Assembly: GCF_013249065.1 (NCBI RefSeq)
Contig: NZ_JABRWQ010000001.1
Span: 434,001-498,000, forward strand
Reading direction: 5' to 3'
Origin: Winogradskyella litoriviva
GTDB lineage: Bacteria > Bacteroidota > Bacteroidia > Flavobacteriales > Flavobacteriaceae
DNA: 64,000 nt
Shown in pieces: positions 1-6,813 of the stretch. The notes beneath the pieces were generated by a model. The model did not search any database. It was given only the letters and a program-made list of their open reading frames with translations, and was not told the DNA's origin. A program made the position numbers and the translations under genes. Position 1 is the stretch's first letter. Every line of letters begins with the position of its first letter.

Positions 1-450
1 CGTTTTGTATTATTCCCGGAAGATTTAAAAGTCTCAAAAAGCATGAAACAAGTATTAAGAAAAGGAAACTTTAAAGTCACAGAGAATAAAGCATTTAAAG
101 CTGTAATAGAAAATTGTGCCTTAGCAAAACGTACAGACCAAGATGGTACTTGGATTACGGATGGCATGATTGAGGCTTATCTTAAACTACACAATCTTGG
201 ATATGCAAAATCTATAGAAGTTTGGCAAAATAAAGCATTAGTTGGTGGTTTATATGGCATTGCCATTAATGATAATGTTTTTTGTGGAGAAAGTATGTTT
301 GCTAAAGTGAGTAATGCTAGTAAAGTTGGCTTTATTACTTTTATTAAAAACTCTAATTTTAAATTGATAGATTGCCAATTGCACACTAAACATTTGGAGA
401 GTTTAGGCGCTAAAAATCTGAGCAGAATAGAATTTATAAAATATCTATAA
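1..450 (+). CDS. aat: leucyl/phenylalanyl-tRNA--protein transferase, C-terminal part
   Basis: The frame is open from base 1 (RFVLFPEDLKVSKSM...), so the gene starts before the window and about 149 C-terminal residues are present. The segment FPEDLKVSKSMKQVLRK, the later DGTWITDGMIEAYLKLH and GGLYGIAIN, and the FCGESMF segment are hallmarks of Aat, a GNAT-fold enzyme that moves Leu or Phe from aminoacyl-tRNA to proteins with N-terminal Arg or Lys, marking them for ClpS/ClpAP degradation by the N-end rule. The first in-frame ATG at 43 is internal, not the start. It converges on tag with a gap of only 5 bases and no terminator hairpin between them. Family assignment is confident. Confidence 0.9.
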   Translation, partial: RFVLFPEDLKVSKSMKQVLRKGNFKVTENKAFKAVIENCALAKRTDQDGTWITDGMIEAYLKLHNLGYAKSIEVWQNKALVGGLYGIAINDNVFCGESMFAKVSNASKVGFITFIKNSNFKLIDCQLHTKHLESLGAKNLSRIEFIKYL

Positions 451-455
451 CTCAA

Positions 456-1019
456 TTAAACCTCATTATATCTAAAGCAACTCATCTCATGATCATTAAC
501 CATTCCTATTGCTTGCATATAGGCATAAATTACTGTTGAGCCTACAAACTTAAAGCCGCGTTTTTTTAAATCTTTACTTATCACATCACTTAAAGCCGTA
601 TTTCCTGGTGCATTTTTATAATTCTTCACCTTATTTTTAATAGGTTTTCCATCCACAAAACCCCAAATGTATTTAGAAAAGGAACTAAATTCATCTTGTA
701 TTTTCATAAAAGCTTCTGCATTGGTTATGGCAGCATTCACTTTTAATTTATTTCTAACAATACCAGCATCTTGTAATAAAGTTTCAACTTTATGCAATTT
801 ATAATTTGCTATTTTCTTATAGTCAAAATTATCGAAGGCTTTTCTAAAATTTTCTCGCTTATTTAAAATGGTAATCCAGCTTAAACCTGCCTGAAACGTT
901 TCAAGAATTAAAAATTCAAACAATGTAGCATCCTCATAAACAGGTACTGCCCATTCTTCGTCATGATAAGCCTCATATAACTCATTTCCGGCACACCAAC
1001 CACATCTATTTTTATTCAT
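456..1019 (-). CDS. tag: DNA-3-methyladenine glycosylase I
   Basis: A 187-residue protein of normal family length. It removes 3-methyladenine from alkylated DNA, starting base excision repair. The N-terminus RCGWCAGNELYEAYHDEEW and the C-terminal NDHEMSCFRY are diagnostic. Cys6, His19, His177 and Cys181 reproduce the spacing of the structural zinc site of E. coli Tag (Cys4, His17, His175, Cys179). The ATG at 1019 puts Cys6 at the expected distance from the start. It is divergent from the thioredoxin-like gene at 1098 and convergent with aat. No clear TAnnTTTG box was found upstream. Confidence 0.95.
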   Translation of the reverse strand: MNKNRCGWCAGNELYEAYHDEEWAVPVYEDATLFEFLILETFQAGLSWITILNKRENFRKAFDNFDYKKIANYKLHKVETLLQDAGIVRNKLKVNAAITNAEAFMKIQDEFSSFSKYIWGFVDGKPIKNKVKNYKNAPGNTALSDVISKDLKKRGFKFVGSTVIYAYMQAIGMVNDHEMSCFRYNEV

Positions 1020-1059
1020 TTGTAAGGAATTTTAATTAGCGCTACTAATGTAACAACAG

Positions 1060-1093
1060 TTGCATAAAAAATGGCAATAGTATTATATTTTTG
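1060..1093 (+). promoter_or_regulatory. putative Bacteroidota promoter for the thioredoxin-like gene
   Basis: TTG at 1060-1062, 23 bases, then TATTTTTG at 1086-1093, matching TAnnTTTG. The ATG at 1098 begins only 5 bases after the -7 box, so transcription from here would give a leaderless or nearly leaderless mRNA. Motif match only. Confidence 0.4.
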
Positions 1094-1097
1094 TTCT

Positions 1098-1712
1098 ATG
1101 GAAACAGACACACTTACAATAAAAGATATCATTTCAGAAAGTCTTAAAAATAGTATGACTTATGCTGAATATAGAGACTTAGTTATAAAATTAGTTGAAG
1201 AAAAATCTACAACAGGAAACGACAAATCAGAAGCCTTAGTTGAATACACACAACTTAACGACCGTCGTATGAGACGTTGGGACAAAACAGGAAAAGTTGC
1301 AGAAGACCTAAAAACCAAGATTGAAAACTTTGACAGAAAAGTCACTTGGCTAGTAATTTCTGAAAGTTGGTGTGGTGATGCTGCACATATTATGCCTATT
1401 ATTAATAAAGCGGCTGAGGTTAATGATAATATTGATTATAAAATTGTAATTAGAGATGAAAACGAAGCTTTAATGAATCAGTTTTTAACCAATGGCGGAA
1501 AAGCAGTACCAAAATTAATAATGTTAGATTCTGAAACCAATGAAGTCTTAAACACTTTTGGACCAAGACCAACTGTAGCTACTAATATGGTTAAGGCTTA
1601 CAAAGAAGAACACGGTGTAATTACTCCAGAATTTAAAGAAGATTTACAACGTTGGTACAATAAAGATAAAGGACAATCTATTATAGAAGATTTGGTACTT
1701 TTATTAGGTTAA
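1098..1712 (+). CDS. thioredoxin-like family protein
   Basis: A 204-residue cytoplasmic protein with a central thioredoxin-like segment. WLVISESWCGDAAH has a WCGDA motif (Cys92) where thioredoxins have WCGPC, so only the first redox cysteine is kept; the later KAVPKLIML carries the expected cis-proline. This fits the small thioredoxin family in which CxxC is replaced by CGDA or similar (PF14595-like). The N-terminal 80 residues are helical, with a motif-like segment RRMRRWDKTGK. The frame is open back to 1071, but that extension overlaps the promoter-like box, so the ATG at 1098 is preferred. Substrate and role are unknown. A classical disulfide reductase is unlikely with a single cysteine. 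Confidence 0.75.
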   Translation: METDTLTIKDIISESLKNSMTYAEYRDLVIKLVEEKSTTGNDKSEALVEYTQLNDRRMRRWDKTGKVAEDLKTKIENFDRKVTWLVISESWCGDAAHIMPIINKAAEVNDNIDYKIVIRDENEALMNQFLTNGGKAVPKLIMLDSETNEVLNTFGPRPTVATNMVKAYKEEHGVITPEFKEDLQRWYNKDKGQSIIEDLVLLLG

Positions 1713-1753
1713 TTAGTATCTAGTAGAAATATTAGTAATTGCTGTAAATAATA

Positions 1754-2500
1754 TTATTTCCCTTTAAACATAAAGGTAATAGTGCCTATTTGGTCTTTTA
1801 TACTAGAAGCATCAAACTCTACTGACTTTGCATAAGCAATGGCATGATCCGTTAAGCATTTGTTATTAGAATTGGATGAGCCATTTACATACGCATCATA
1901 GACATCTCCAGATGCATTGACTTTTATATTAACCACAATTTTTCCTCCAATTTCACAGAGGTAACGTGGTATTTTATAATACGTTAAGGTTCTTCCTTTT
2001 AAAGAATACGTCAGTGTGCCTTTATTTTTGGCATGCTCATCTGCTTGTTTCTTATTCTTTAAGCGTTGCCGCAATTCTTCTTGGAGTTTTTTATAAGATT
2101 CTGTTTCGTTAGTATTTAAAGCATACTCTCCATTATTCGTAAAAGATTTATTGACTTGGGATTCCTCTTGAGAATCTGTAACCGTATTTGCTTTAGCCTC
2201 TTCAATTGCTTTTGTAGTCCGTTCAAAGTCATTGGCGCTAATTGATTTAAAATTGCGCATCATTTCCTTATACTCTTGATCTTCATTAAACGCCTTGTTT
2301 GTAGATTCTGAGTTTAATTCTTCAAGTTTCTGAAGTTCTTCTTCTATTTTATTAAGTTCTGGCTCTGGTTCAAGTAAATAATAACTCTCTGTAAGAAGCT
2401 TGCCTTTTAGTTTTATTTGAGCACTAAACAAAACAAGAATCACAATACCTGAGATAAGAATTGTGATTATTAATGCCTTATGTTGTTCAATAAAATTCAA
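1754..2500 (-). CDS. TonB-like protein with one membrane anchor
   Basis: A 248-residue protein with a short cytoplasmic N-terminus, one transmembrane helix (about residues 9-29), a charged Glu/Lys-rich probable coiled-coil linker (about 45-160), and a C-terminal domain of about 85 residues. In the last domain IPRYLCEIGGKIVVNIKVN followed by a Gly-rich turn and a hydrophobic strand resembles the beta-alpha-beta of TonB C-termini. The periplasm-spanning linker lacks the Pro-Lys repeats of classical TonB. Bacteroidota carry many such TonB paralogs that energise outer-membrane receptors. No ExbB or ExbD is next to it. It is separate from truB by about 80 bases. The TonB fold is inferred, not proven. 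Confidence 0.6.
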   Translation of the reverse strand: MNFIEQHKALIITILISGIVILVLFSAQIKLKGKLLTESYYLLEPEPELNKIEEELQKLEELNSESTNKAFNEDQEYKEMMRNFKSISANDFERTTKAIEEAKANTVTDSQEESQVNKSFTNNGEYALNTNETESYKKLQEELRQRLKNKKQADEHAKNKGTLTYSLKGRTLTYYKIPRYLCEIGGKIVVNIKVNASGDVYDAYVNGSSNSNNKCLTDHAIAYAKSVEFDASSIKDQIGTITFMFKGK

Positions 2501-2582
2501 TAGAAATAAATCAAAGTTTACAAGATATACGAATATAACAACGAAATAGTTGAAATACTAACCAATAAAACTAAAGTAAAAA

Positions 2583-3281
2583 TTAATCTTTTGATGGCAA
2601 ACTAGCCATAAATTCTTCTGGAGTAAGTGCATCATCAACTTTAAAATCACCAATTCTTGTACGACGTAATGAGGATAAATGAGCGCCAGAATTTAGAGCT
2701 TTACCAAAGTCATTGGCTAATGATCTAATATAAGTTCCTTTACTACAAACTACTCTAAAGTGTAATTTTAATTGATTAATATGAGTAATTTCAAACTCAG
2801 TGATTTCAACTTGTCTTGGTTTTATTTCAACAGTTTCTCCTGCTCTAGCGTATTCGTATAAACGTTTACCATCTTTTTTTATTGCAGAAAACATAGGTGG
2901 AAATTGTTCTATTTTACCTATAAACTGTTTTGTTGTGGCATGTATTAAGTCTTCTGTAATATGCTCTGTAGCAAAAGTTTCGTTAACCTCTGATTCTAAA
3001 TCGAAAGAAGGTGTAGTTTCTCCTAAGGTAAAAGTCCCAGTGTATTCTTTTTCTTGTCCTTGAAAAATGTTAATCTGTTTGGTCATTTTACCAGTACAAA
3101 TTACCAACAAACCTGTTGCTAATGGATCTAAAGTACCTGCATGACCGACTTTAATTTTTTTAATATTGAACGCTTGACGAATCTCCCAACGCAATTTATT
3201 TACTGCTTGAAACGATGTCCATGTTAAGGGTTTATCAATTAATAAAACTTGTCCCGCTAAAAAGTCTTCTTCGGTTTGCAT
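2583..3281 (-). CDS. truB: tRNA pseudouridine(55) synthase TruB
   Basis: A 232-residue enzyme that makes pseudouridine 55 in the T-loop of tRNAs. GQVLLIDKPLTWTS and KVGHAGTLDPLATGLL are the TruB signature motifs, with catalytic Asp52. GTYIRSLANDFG and LRRTRIGDF near the C-terminus are also typical. The frame extends to 3326, but the Cys/His-rich extension is not TruB-like. The ATG at 3281 shares a base with the uppP stop (TAATG), so translational coupling fixes the start. Last gene of the ftsX - DUF3098 - uppP - truB run. Confidence 0.95.
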   Translation of the reverse strand: MQTEEDFLAGQVLLIDKPLTWTSFQAVNKLRWEIRQAFNIKKIKVGHAGTLDPLATGLLVICTGKMTKQINIFQGQEKEYTGTFTLGETTPSFDLESEVNETFATEHITEDLIHATTKQFIGKIEQFPPMFSAIKKDGKRLYEYARAGETVEIKPRQVEITEFEITHINQLKLHFRVVCSKGTYIRSLANDFGKALNSGAHLSSLRRTRIGDFKVDDALTPEEFMASLPSKD

Positions 3282-4072
3282 TAAATTAAAGACCATATGA
3301 TGGCAACAACACCAACAATTAAACAATAAATAGCGAAGTAAGATAATTTACTTTTTTTTACTAAAGCAATCATCCAAGTACAAGCAAATAAACCTGCTAC
3401 AAATGCAGCAATAAACCCAACGCTTAAGGCTGTAAAATTAGAACTATCATAGGTTAATTCGCCTCCTAAAAGGTCTTTCGCTATTTTACCAAATATTAAA
3501 GGTACAACCATTAGAAAAGAGAAACGAGCTGCTTTGGTTTTATCATTGCCTAATAAAACAGATGTAGAAATTGTGGCACCAGAACGCGAAATTCCTGGTA
3601 ACATAGCAATGGCTTGCGATACACCAATAACAAACGCATTAGAAAACGATACTTTCTTCTGTGTATCTTTTGCTTTATCTGCCAAGTACAGTAACACAGC
3701 TGTTACAATTAGCATACAACCTACTAAAAGAATATTACCATTAAAAAGTTGCTCTAATTGTTTTTCGAAAAAGACACCTACAACAACAGCAGGTAACATT
3801 GATAAGGCAATTTTTGAAACAAATTGTAAGTCTTCATTCCATTCAAATTTTAAAACACCTTTAATTATTTCTAAAATATCTTTTCTAAAAATCACCATTG
3901 TACTTAAGGCCGTTGCAAAATGAAGTACTACCGTAAATAATAAACTTTCTTTTGGAACAGAATTATCTCCAAGAATTGCTTTCCCTAATTCTAAGTGACC
4001 ACTTGACGAGACAGGCAAGAATTCTGTAAGTCCCTGAATAATTCCTAAAATAATAGCATCAATAATTTCCAT
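3281..4072 (-). CDS. uppP: undecaprenyl-diphosphatase
   Basis: A 263-residue polytopic inner-membrane enzyme of the BacA/UppP type, which recycles undecaprenyl pyrophosphate to the monophosphate carrier used for peptidoglycan and other wall polymers. The two active-site motifs are clear: GLTEFLPVSSSGHLELG near residue 15 and PGISRSGATIS near residue 160. About eight membrane segments follow the family pattern, and length is normal. Its stop overlaps the truB start by one base. A TAnnTTTG box lies 4 bases before the ATG, so the gene may have its own promoter in addition to read-through from DUF3098. Confidence 0.95.
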   Translation of the reverse strand: MEIIDAIILGIIQGLTEFLPVSSSGHLELGKAILGDNSVPKESLLFTVVLHFATALSTMVIFRKDILEIIKGVLKFEWNEDLQFVSKIALSMLPAVVVGVFFEKQLEQLFNGNILLVGCMLIVTAVLLYLADKAKDTQKKVSFSNAFVIGVSQAIAMLPGISRSGATISTSVLLGNDKTKAARFSFLMVVPLIFGKIAKDLLGGELTYDSSNFTALSVGFIAAFVAGLFACTWMIALVKKSKLSYFAIYCLIVGVVAIIWSLI

Positions 4073-4076
4073 GAGA

Positions 4077-4084
4077 CAAAAGTA
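4077..4084 (-). promoter_or_regulatory. TAnnTTTG-like box just before uppP
   Basis: On the minus strand TACTTTTG ends 4 bases before the uppP ATG. No TTG is found at the usual 21-24 base distance, so this is weak. If used, the uppP-truB mRNA would be leaderless. Confidence 0.25.
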
Positions 4085-4127
4085 TCAATAATCAGAAAGT
4101 GACATAGTAAAAGTGAAAAAAAAGCGT

Positions 4128-4391
4128 TTATTTCTTAGTTTCCTTATTAGGATTTAAAAGAATGGCATAAACCTGAATACCAAAACCAATAAGCACTAAA
4201 GTTGGTGCTAAACGAATTCGTCTCCAACTGTAAATAGACTCATCAAAAACATTAGGATCATCGCTTCCTCCACCAGACATTAGGATAAACCCAACAACAA
4301 TAAATGCTAAACCGATAAATAAGAATTTATAGTTTTTCTTCCCGAATATAAATTCGGACTTAGATTCTTCTTTTCTTTTTTGCTCTCCCAT
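4128..4391 (-). CDS. DUF3098 small membrane protein
   Basis: An 87-residue protein with two transmembrane helices (about 23-40 and 62-80). The N-terminal FIFGKKNYKFLFIGLAFI, the SGGGSDDPNVF turn between helices, and RRIRLAPTLVLIGF match the flavobacterial DUF3098 family. The function is unknown. In Bacteroidota this gene usually lies between ftsX and uppP, as it does here apart from an extra gene at 4497-5039, which suggests an envelope or division-related role. That is inference from context only. Confidence 0.85.
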   Translation of the reverse strand: MGEQKRKEESKSEFIFGKKNYKFLFIGLAFIVVGFILMSGGGSDDPNVFDESIYSWRRIRLAPTLVLIGFGIQVYAILLNPNKETKK

Positions 4392-4446
4392 AATCTTTTC
4401 AGCTAGGCTTTTGTTGTTTGCAAAGTAACAGATTTATTTATAATTG

Positions 4447-4483
4447 AGACGTTAAGAGTTTGTGAATTTAAAAACTAACGTCT
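4447..4483. repeat. imperfect inverted repeat between the extra gene and DUF3098
   Basis: The arm AGACGTTA followed by AGAGTTT pairs with AAAACTAACGTCT, with a 2-base bulge. Flanking AATTGA and TCAATT could extend the stem. On the plus strand it ends in TTTTT, but both neighbouring genes are on the minus strand, where no T-run follows. It may be a scar or boundary of the inserted gene at 4497-5039, or a processing hairpin. Confidence 0.4.
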
Positions 4484-4496
4484 TTTTAGTTCAATT

Positions 4497-5039
4497 TTAC
4501 TTTACAATTTCAATCTTACCGTTATACAAAAATGGCCTATTAAATACTCCAATACCCATTTTAATTTTTATCGTATCATTATCTTCAATCAATAATAAAT
4601 CCTCATAAGAAAATTTATTATATGTCATAAACCAATAATCATCATTCATAGACCTTAATCCAACAATACTATCTTTATCAAAAATTCCTCTATTAAATAT
4701 TTCAAAATCTTCTTCGACTATACTTTTTGTATAAATTCTATTTAAATAAAATCCCGTTTGATTTTTGACTAAAGTTACATATATCACAGAAATAAATCCA
4801 AAGAATATACCATATGCAAAACTCTTCGCTATCTTTATAAACTTATCTGTCTCTTGAGAATTTTTCAAAACAAAAAGCATTACTGCACATACAGCTACAG
4901 TAAAAATAATGAGATAATTACCTGTAGAAAGATTATAATTATTTCTGTCATCATAATCCTTTAAAAAAAAATCGAGTAAGCTTAAAAGACCTATGTAGAT
5001 AAAAGGTAAAGAAATTATTTTATTTATATCGACTTTCAT
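4497..5039 (-). CDS. hypothetical membrane protein, accessory insertion
   Basis: A 180-residue protein I do not recognise. Hydrophobic segments at about residues 9-26, 43-60 and 71-93 suggest three membrane helices. The following ~85 residues are a soluble, acidic, aromatic-rich domain (DDYWFMTYNKFSYEDLLLIE) ending in a short beta-rich stretch. Composition is very AT-rich and Asn/Lys/Ile-heavy. The start is 2 bases after the ftsX stop, so it is probably co-transcribed. It separates ftsX from DUF3098, which are usually adjacent in related genomes, so it looks like a lineage-specific acquisition. No function can be assigned. Confidence 0.6.
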   Translation of the reverse strand: MKVDINKIISLPFIYIGLLSLLDFFLKDYDDRNNYNLSTGNYLIIFTVAVCAVMLFVLKNSQETDKFIKIAKSFAYGIFFGFISVIYVTLVKNQTGFYLNRIYTKSIVEEDFEIFNRGIFDKDSIVGLRSMNDDYWFMTYNKFSYEDLLLIEDNDTIKIKMGIGVFNRPFLYNGKIEIVK

Positions 5040-5041
5040 TC

Positions 5042-5920
5042 TTAATAATACAACTGATCCGTCTTTAAATTTAAGAAACGTTGTGTGGCAATGAAGGTAC
5101 TAACCCACGTAATGAGGATTCCTAAAAGGAAAATCCCAACAAATAATGCTATAATTAAAACAGTGTTTTTAAGTAATTCTAATTCAGGAAACGTTACATC
5201 TAGGTAGTATAATACAACTGCCATACCTGCTAAAGCCAATAAAGCACCAATGATTCCTAATTGAACACTTTTCCAAACAAATGGTCTACGTATAAAACGC
5301 TTTGTTGCGCCAACCATTTGCATGGTTTTAATAATAAATCGTTTAGAATATACAGCCAAACGGATAGAACTATTAATTAATAAAACAGCAATTAACGTAA
5401 ATAATCCACTAATAAGTAGAACCCAAAAAGTGATTTTTTTCACATTATCATTCATCAACTCAACCAAATCATTATCATATCTAATTTCTTCAATAAAAGC
5501 TTTATTAGACAAGCTGTCTGTAATTTCTGTTAATTGTTCTGTGGTTACAAAATCGGCTTTTAAATGTACATCTATTGAATTTTTAAGCGGATTATATCCT
5601 ACAAAATCCATAAAGTCTTCACCTGTTTCAGCTTTCATAAACTCAGCTGCTTCTTCTTTAGATACATATATTGCATCTTTAGTATAGTCTGCCATTGCTA
5701 AACTCTTTTTTAGCTGATTGACTTCTACTTCTTTTGCTGTGTCATTTAAATAAATAGTCATTACCACCTGTTCTTTAAAGTGGTCAGCTACTTTTTTAGA
5801 GTTAATTACTAAAAGCCCTAAACAGCCTAAAAGAAATAATACCAATGCAATACTTATCACCACAGATACGTAAGAAGATATTAGTTTACGTTTTTGGTAT
5901 TTGTCAAAAGATGATGCCAT
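5042..5920 (-). CDS. ftsX: cell division protein FtsX
   Basis: A 292-residue inner-membrane protein that with the ATPase FtsE couples division to activation of cell-wall hydrolases. One N-terminal helix (about 15-37) precedes a periplasmic domain of about 120 residues, and three helices lie in the C-terminal half (about 165-185, 215-240, 258-280). The cytoplasmic loop MVGATKRFIRRPF between helices 2 and 3 is the classic FtsX signature. Length is normal. No ftsE lies in the window, which is usual for Bacteroidota, where ftsE is encoded elsewhere. First gene of the ftsX - truB run. Confidence 0.93.
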   Translation of the reverse strand: MASSFDKYQKRKLISSYVSVVISIALVLFLLGCLGLLVINSKKVADHFKEQVVMTIYLNDTAKEVEVNQLKKSLAMADYTKDAIYVSKEEAAEFMKAETGEDFMDFVGYNPLKNSIDVHLKADFVTTEQLTEITDSLSNKAFIEEIRYDNDLVELMNDNVKKITFWVLLISGLFTLIAVLLINSSIRLAVYSKRFIIKTMQMVGATKRFIRRPFVWKSVQLGIIGALLALAGMAVVLYYLDVTFPELELLKNTVLIIALFVGIFLLGILITWVSTFIATQRFLNLKTDQLYY

Positions 5921-5947
5921 ATATTAATTCTGTAAAATATTATTTGT

Positions 5948-6643
5948 TTAATTCACAAACCTTACTATCATTCTAATTATAAATAATACAACAAGAATAA
6001 CGGTTACTACTAGGTATTTATTAGAAGATGACTTAGATTTACTAAGACAAGCCTGGTAACGTGCAGATTGTACATCGTTTAATTTAATACTTTTTAATCG
6101 GTCTAAAATACCATTAAACATTGTAAATTCTACTTCGCTAGAGGCTTTATATTGTTTTAGCTCTTCGCAAACCGCCAAGCTATTATCTAAAATTTCATTC
6201 TTTTTCTCTATAATCGCAGGATGATTTTTTTCAAAAATGGCCTTATTAATGTAATTTAAAACATTGTTTACCATTGCTGCACTGACATTAATAATGTCTT
6301 CAAGGTTTTTATTTCCTTTAATTTTTTTATTCAATTGTTTAGATAATTCTACCGTAGCATCTAAACGCTCAGATAAAAATTCTACAATTCGATTTGTTGT
6401 TTCTGCATTGCAAAACCAAGTAGAATTAATTAGCCTAACAACCTTTGCTTCTTTCTTTGTACCTAAATGCGTATTGTATATTTCAACAAAAACTTCGTAA
6501 TATTTTGGACTTAACCAATCAATAAATTCGGTACTAAACGTATCAAAAGATGGAAATTTAACAAACGTATTAAGGTCTTTTTCTGTGATAAGCTTGTTTA
6601 AAGTCTCATGTTCTAAAAGAATAGTTTCAAATTTTTCACTCAT
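5948..6643 (-). CDS. hypothetical tail-anchored protein
   Basis: A 231-residue protein of unknown function. Residues 1-205 are soluble and mostly helical, with many Lys, Glu and Asn. The last 25 residues (KYLVVTVILVVLFIIRMIV) form one transmembrane helix, giving a tail-anchored topology with the bulk in the cytoplasm. No signal peptide or catalytic motif is visible. It lies 27 bases upstream of ftsX on the same strand, so it may be the first gene of that transcript, and is divergent from leuS. Confidence 0.6.
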   Translation of the reverse strand: MSEKFETILLEHETLNKLITEKDLNTFVKFPSFDTFSTEFIDWLSPKYYEVFVEIYNTHLGTKKEAKVVRLINSTWFCNAETTNRIVEFLSERLDATVELSKQLNKKIKGNKNLEDIINVSAAMVNNVLNYINKAIFEKNHPAIIEKKNEILDNSLAVCEELKQYKASSEVEFTMFNGILDRLKSIKLNDVQSARYQACLSKSKSSSNKYLVVTVILVVLFIIRMIVRFVN

Positions 6644-6775
6644 TTTTACCCACTTAAATAATGTATCACGAAATTAATAAATATTATAACGATGCAAGTA
6701 ATAATCTCTATAATTTTGAAAGGTATAGAAACTATAATTTTTGCGCTTCGCCCTTTAATTATCAGTCAATAAGTT

Positions 6776-6783
6776 TAAATTTG
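6776..6783 (+). promoter_or_regulatory. putative -7 box of the leuS promoter
   Basis: TAAATTTG matches TAnnTTTG exactly and lies 27-30 bases before the tandem ATGs of leuS. No TTG sits at the expected upstream distance. It lies inside the open frame that extends leuS upstream to 6661, which argues that this extension is not translated. Confidence 0.45.
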
Positions 6784-6813
6784 CGACATCAATACAAGGC
6801 GAAAAAAATAATG

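Noticed and set aside
177-455. Open frame of 92 codons on the minus strand
   Set aside because: It is antisense to aat, whose reading frame is well supported.
3282-3326. Cys/His-rich N-terminal extension of TruB
   Set aside because: It overlaps the uppP coding region and the TAATG junction gives a normal TruB start.
3534-3923. Open frame of 129 codons on the plus strand
   Set aside because: It is antisense to uppP, shows no signal or family features, and reflects low stop frequency opposite a membrane protein gene.
4447-4483. Terminator of the inserted gene at 4497-5039
   Set aside because: The T-run is on the strand opposite to transcription, so it is listed only as an inverted repeat.
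5322-5687. Open frame of 121 codons on the plus strand
   Set aside because: It is antisense to ftsX and has only composition typical of shadow frames.
6661-6810. Upstream in-frame extension of leuS by about 50 residues
   Set aside because: The residues are Asn/Tyr-rich and unlike LeuS, and a perfect TAAATTTG promoter box lies within them.
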